Part shown: positions 63,929-64,000 of the stretch, in pieces
Numbering within the stretch: position 1 is the stretch's first letter
Layout: every line of letters begins with the position of its first letter
Assembly: GCA_023053575.1 (NCBI GenBank)
Contig: JAKZAP010000004.1
Location: forward strand, 2,895,572 to 2,959,571
Origin: Branchinecta lynchi
Taxonomy: Eukaryota; Arthropoda; Branchiopoda; Anostraca; Branchinectidae
Reading direction: 5' to 3'
DNA: 64,000 nt
Program-made: the position numbers and the translations under genes
The notes under the pieces: generated by a model
What the model was told of the DNA's origin: nothing
Databases searched by the model: none
Seen by the model: the letters and a program-made list of their open reading frames with translations, nothing else

Positions 63929-64000
63929 TTTTTGGGATCCCAAAACGTAAGTGGAGGGATACCTATGACATCGCAAAAGTTGTCCGTCTGTCCGTCCGTC
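63929..64000 (+). mobile_element. Family 1 element, copy f (left end, inserted in LINE ORF2)
   Basis: TTTTTGGGATCCCAAAACG, then GACATCGCAAAAGTTGTCCG and the GTCC tract up to the window edge. It is almost identical to the start of copy a. It interrupts the RT domain of ORF2, so it is the youngest event in this stack after the LINE itself. Confidence 0.88.

Noticed and set aside
52316..64000. Further Sbf exons (rest of GRAM, myotubularin-like, PH)
   Set aside because: I looked for the expected next blocks and found none; probably beyond the window.

Overview
This window is eukaryotic, animal-type DNA, most likely from an invertebrate. It is AT-rich, most of it is intron, the coding exons have standard GT...AG borders, and interspersed repeats are very dense. 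The exact phylum cannot be read from the sequence. There is one 100-base run of N (37101-37200), an assembly gap.

The only host gene I can support is on the + strand: an Sbf gene (SET-binding factor, MTMR5/MTMR13 family, a DENN-domain Rab GEF and catalytically dead myotubularin). Eleven internal exons between 372 and 52315 join with compatible phases to 2,679 nt (893 codons) without a stop. They cover the end of the uDENN, the cDENN and dDENN, the SBF2 domain and part of the GRAM domain. The first exon(s) lie upstream of the window. The myotubularin-like, coiled-coil and PH parts must lie downstream; I found no further exon in 52316-64000.

The introns are a graveyard of transposons. (1) Two non-coding families share one plan: a palindromic left end after a T run, a GTCC-rich microsatellite, tandem units carrying GATGAAACTTGG, and a right end that repeats the palindrome and stops at CTTGTT. 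Family 1 (palindrome GGGATCCC, 137-bp units) has six copies; family 2 (CACTTG/CAAGTG, ~134-bp units, long G runs) has four. They resemble non-autonomous Helentron/DINE-1/'pearl' elements but may be a separate group. (2) A foldback MITE family with TIR AGTTGCGTTTTTGCAG flanked by AAT has five copies. Other supported DNA elements are a hAT MITE with an 8-bp duplication, a TTAA-type MITE, a 19-bp-TIR MITE and a 462-bp near-perfect palindrome. (3) Retroelements include a tRNA-derived SINE with a 13-bp duplication, a retroposon family with an 18-bp duplication, and many 5'-truncated LINE ends. A broken LINE lies on the minus strand at 37201-41700.

The right end (54850-64000) is a nested stack. A LINE has a PHD-finger/zinc-knuckle ORF1 and an APE-type endonuclease/RT ORF2. 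Its ORF1 is split by a 6.1-kb minus-strand tyrosine-recombinase retroelement (DIRS/Ngaro-like) with split direct repeats. Its ORF2 is cut at 63928 by a family 1 element that runs off the window.

Exons 1-11 encode one protein; all other coding sequence belongs to mobile elements. Several insertions into other repeats give exact element ends, and several family 1 copies lie within 40-65 bp of Sbf splice sites.
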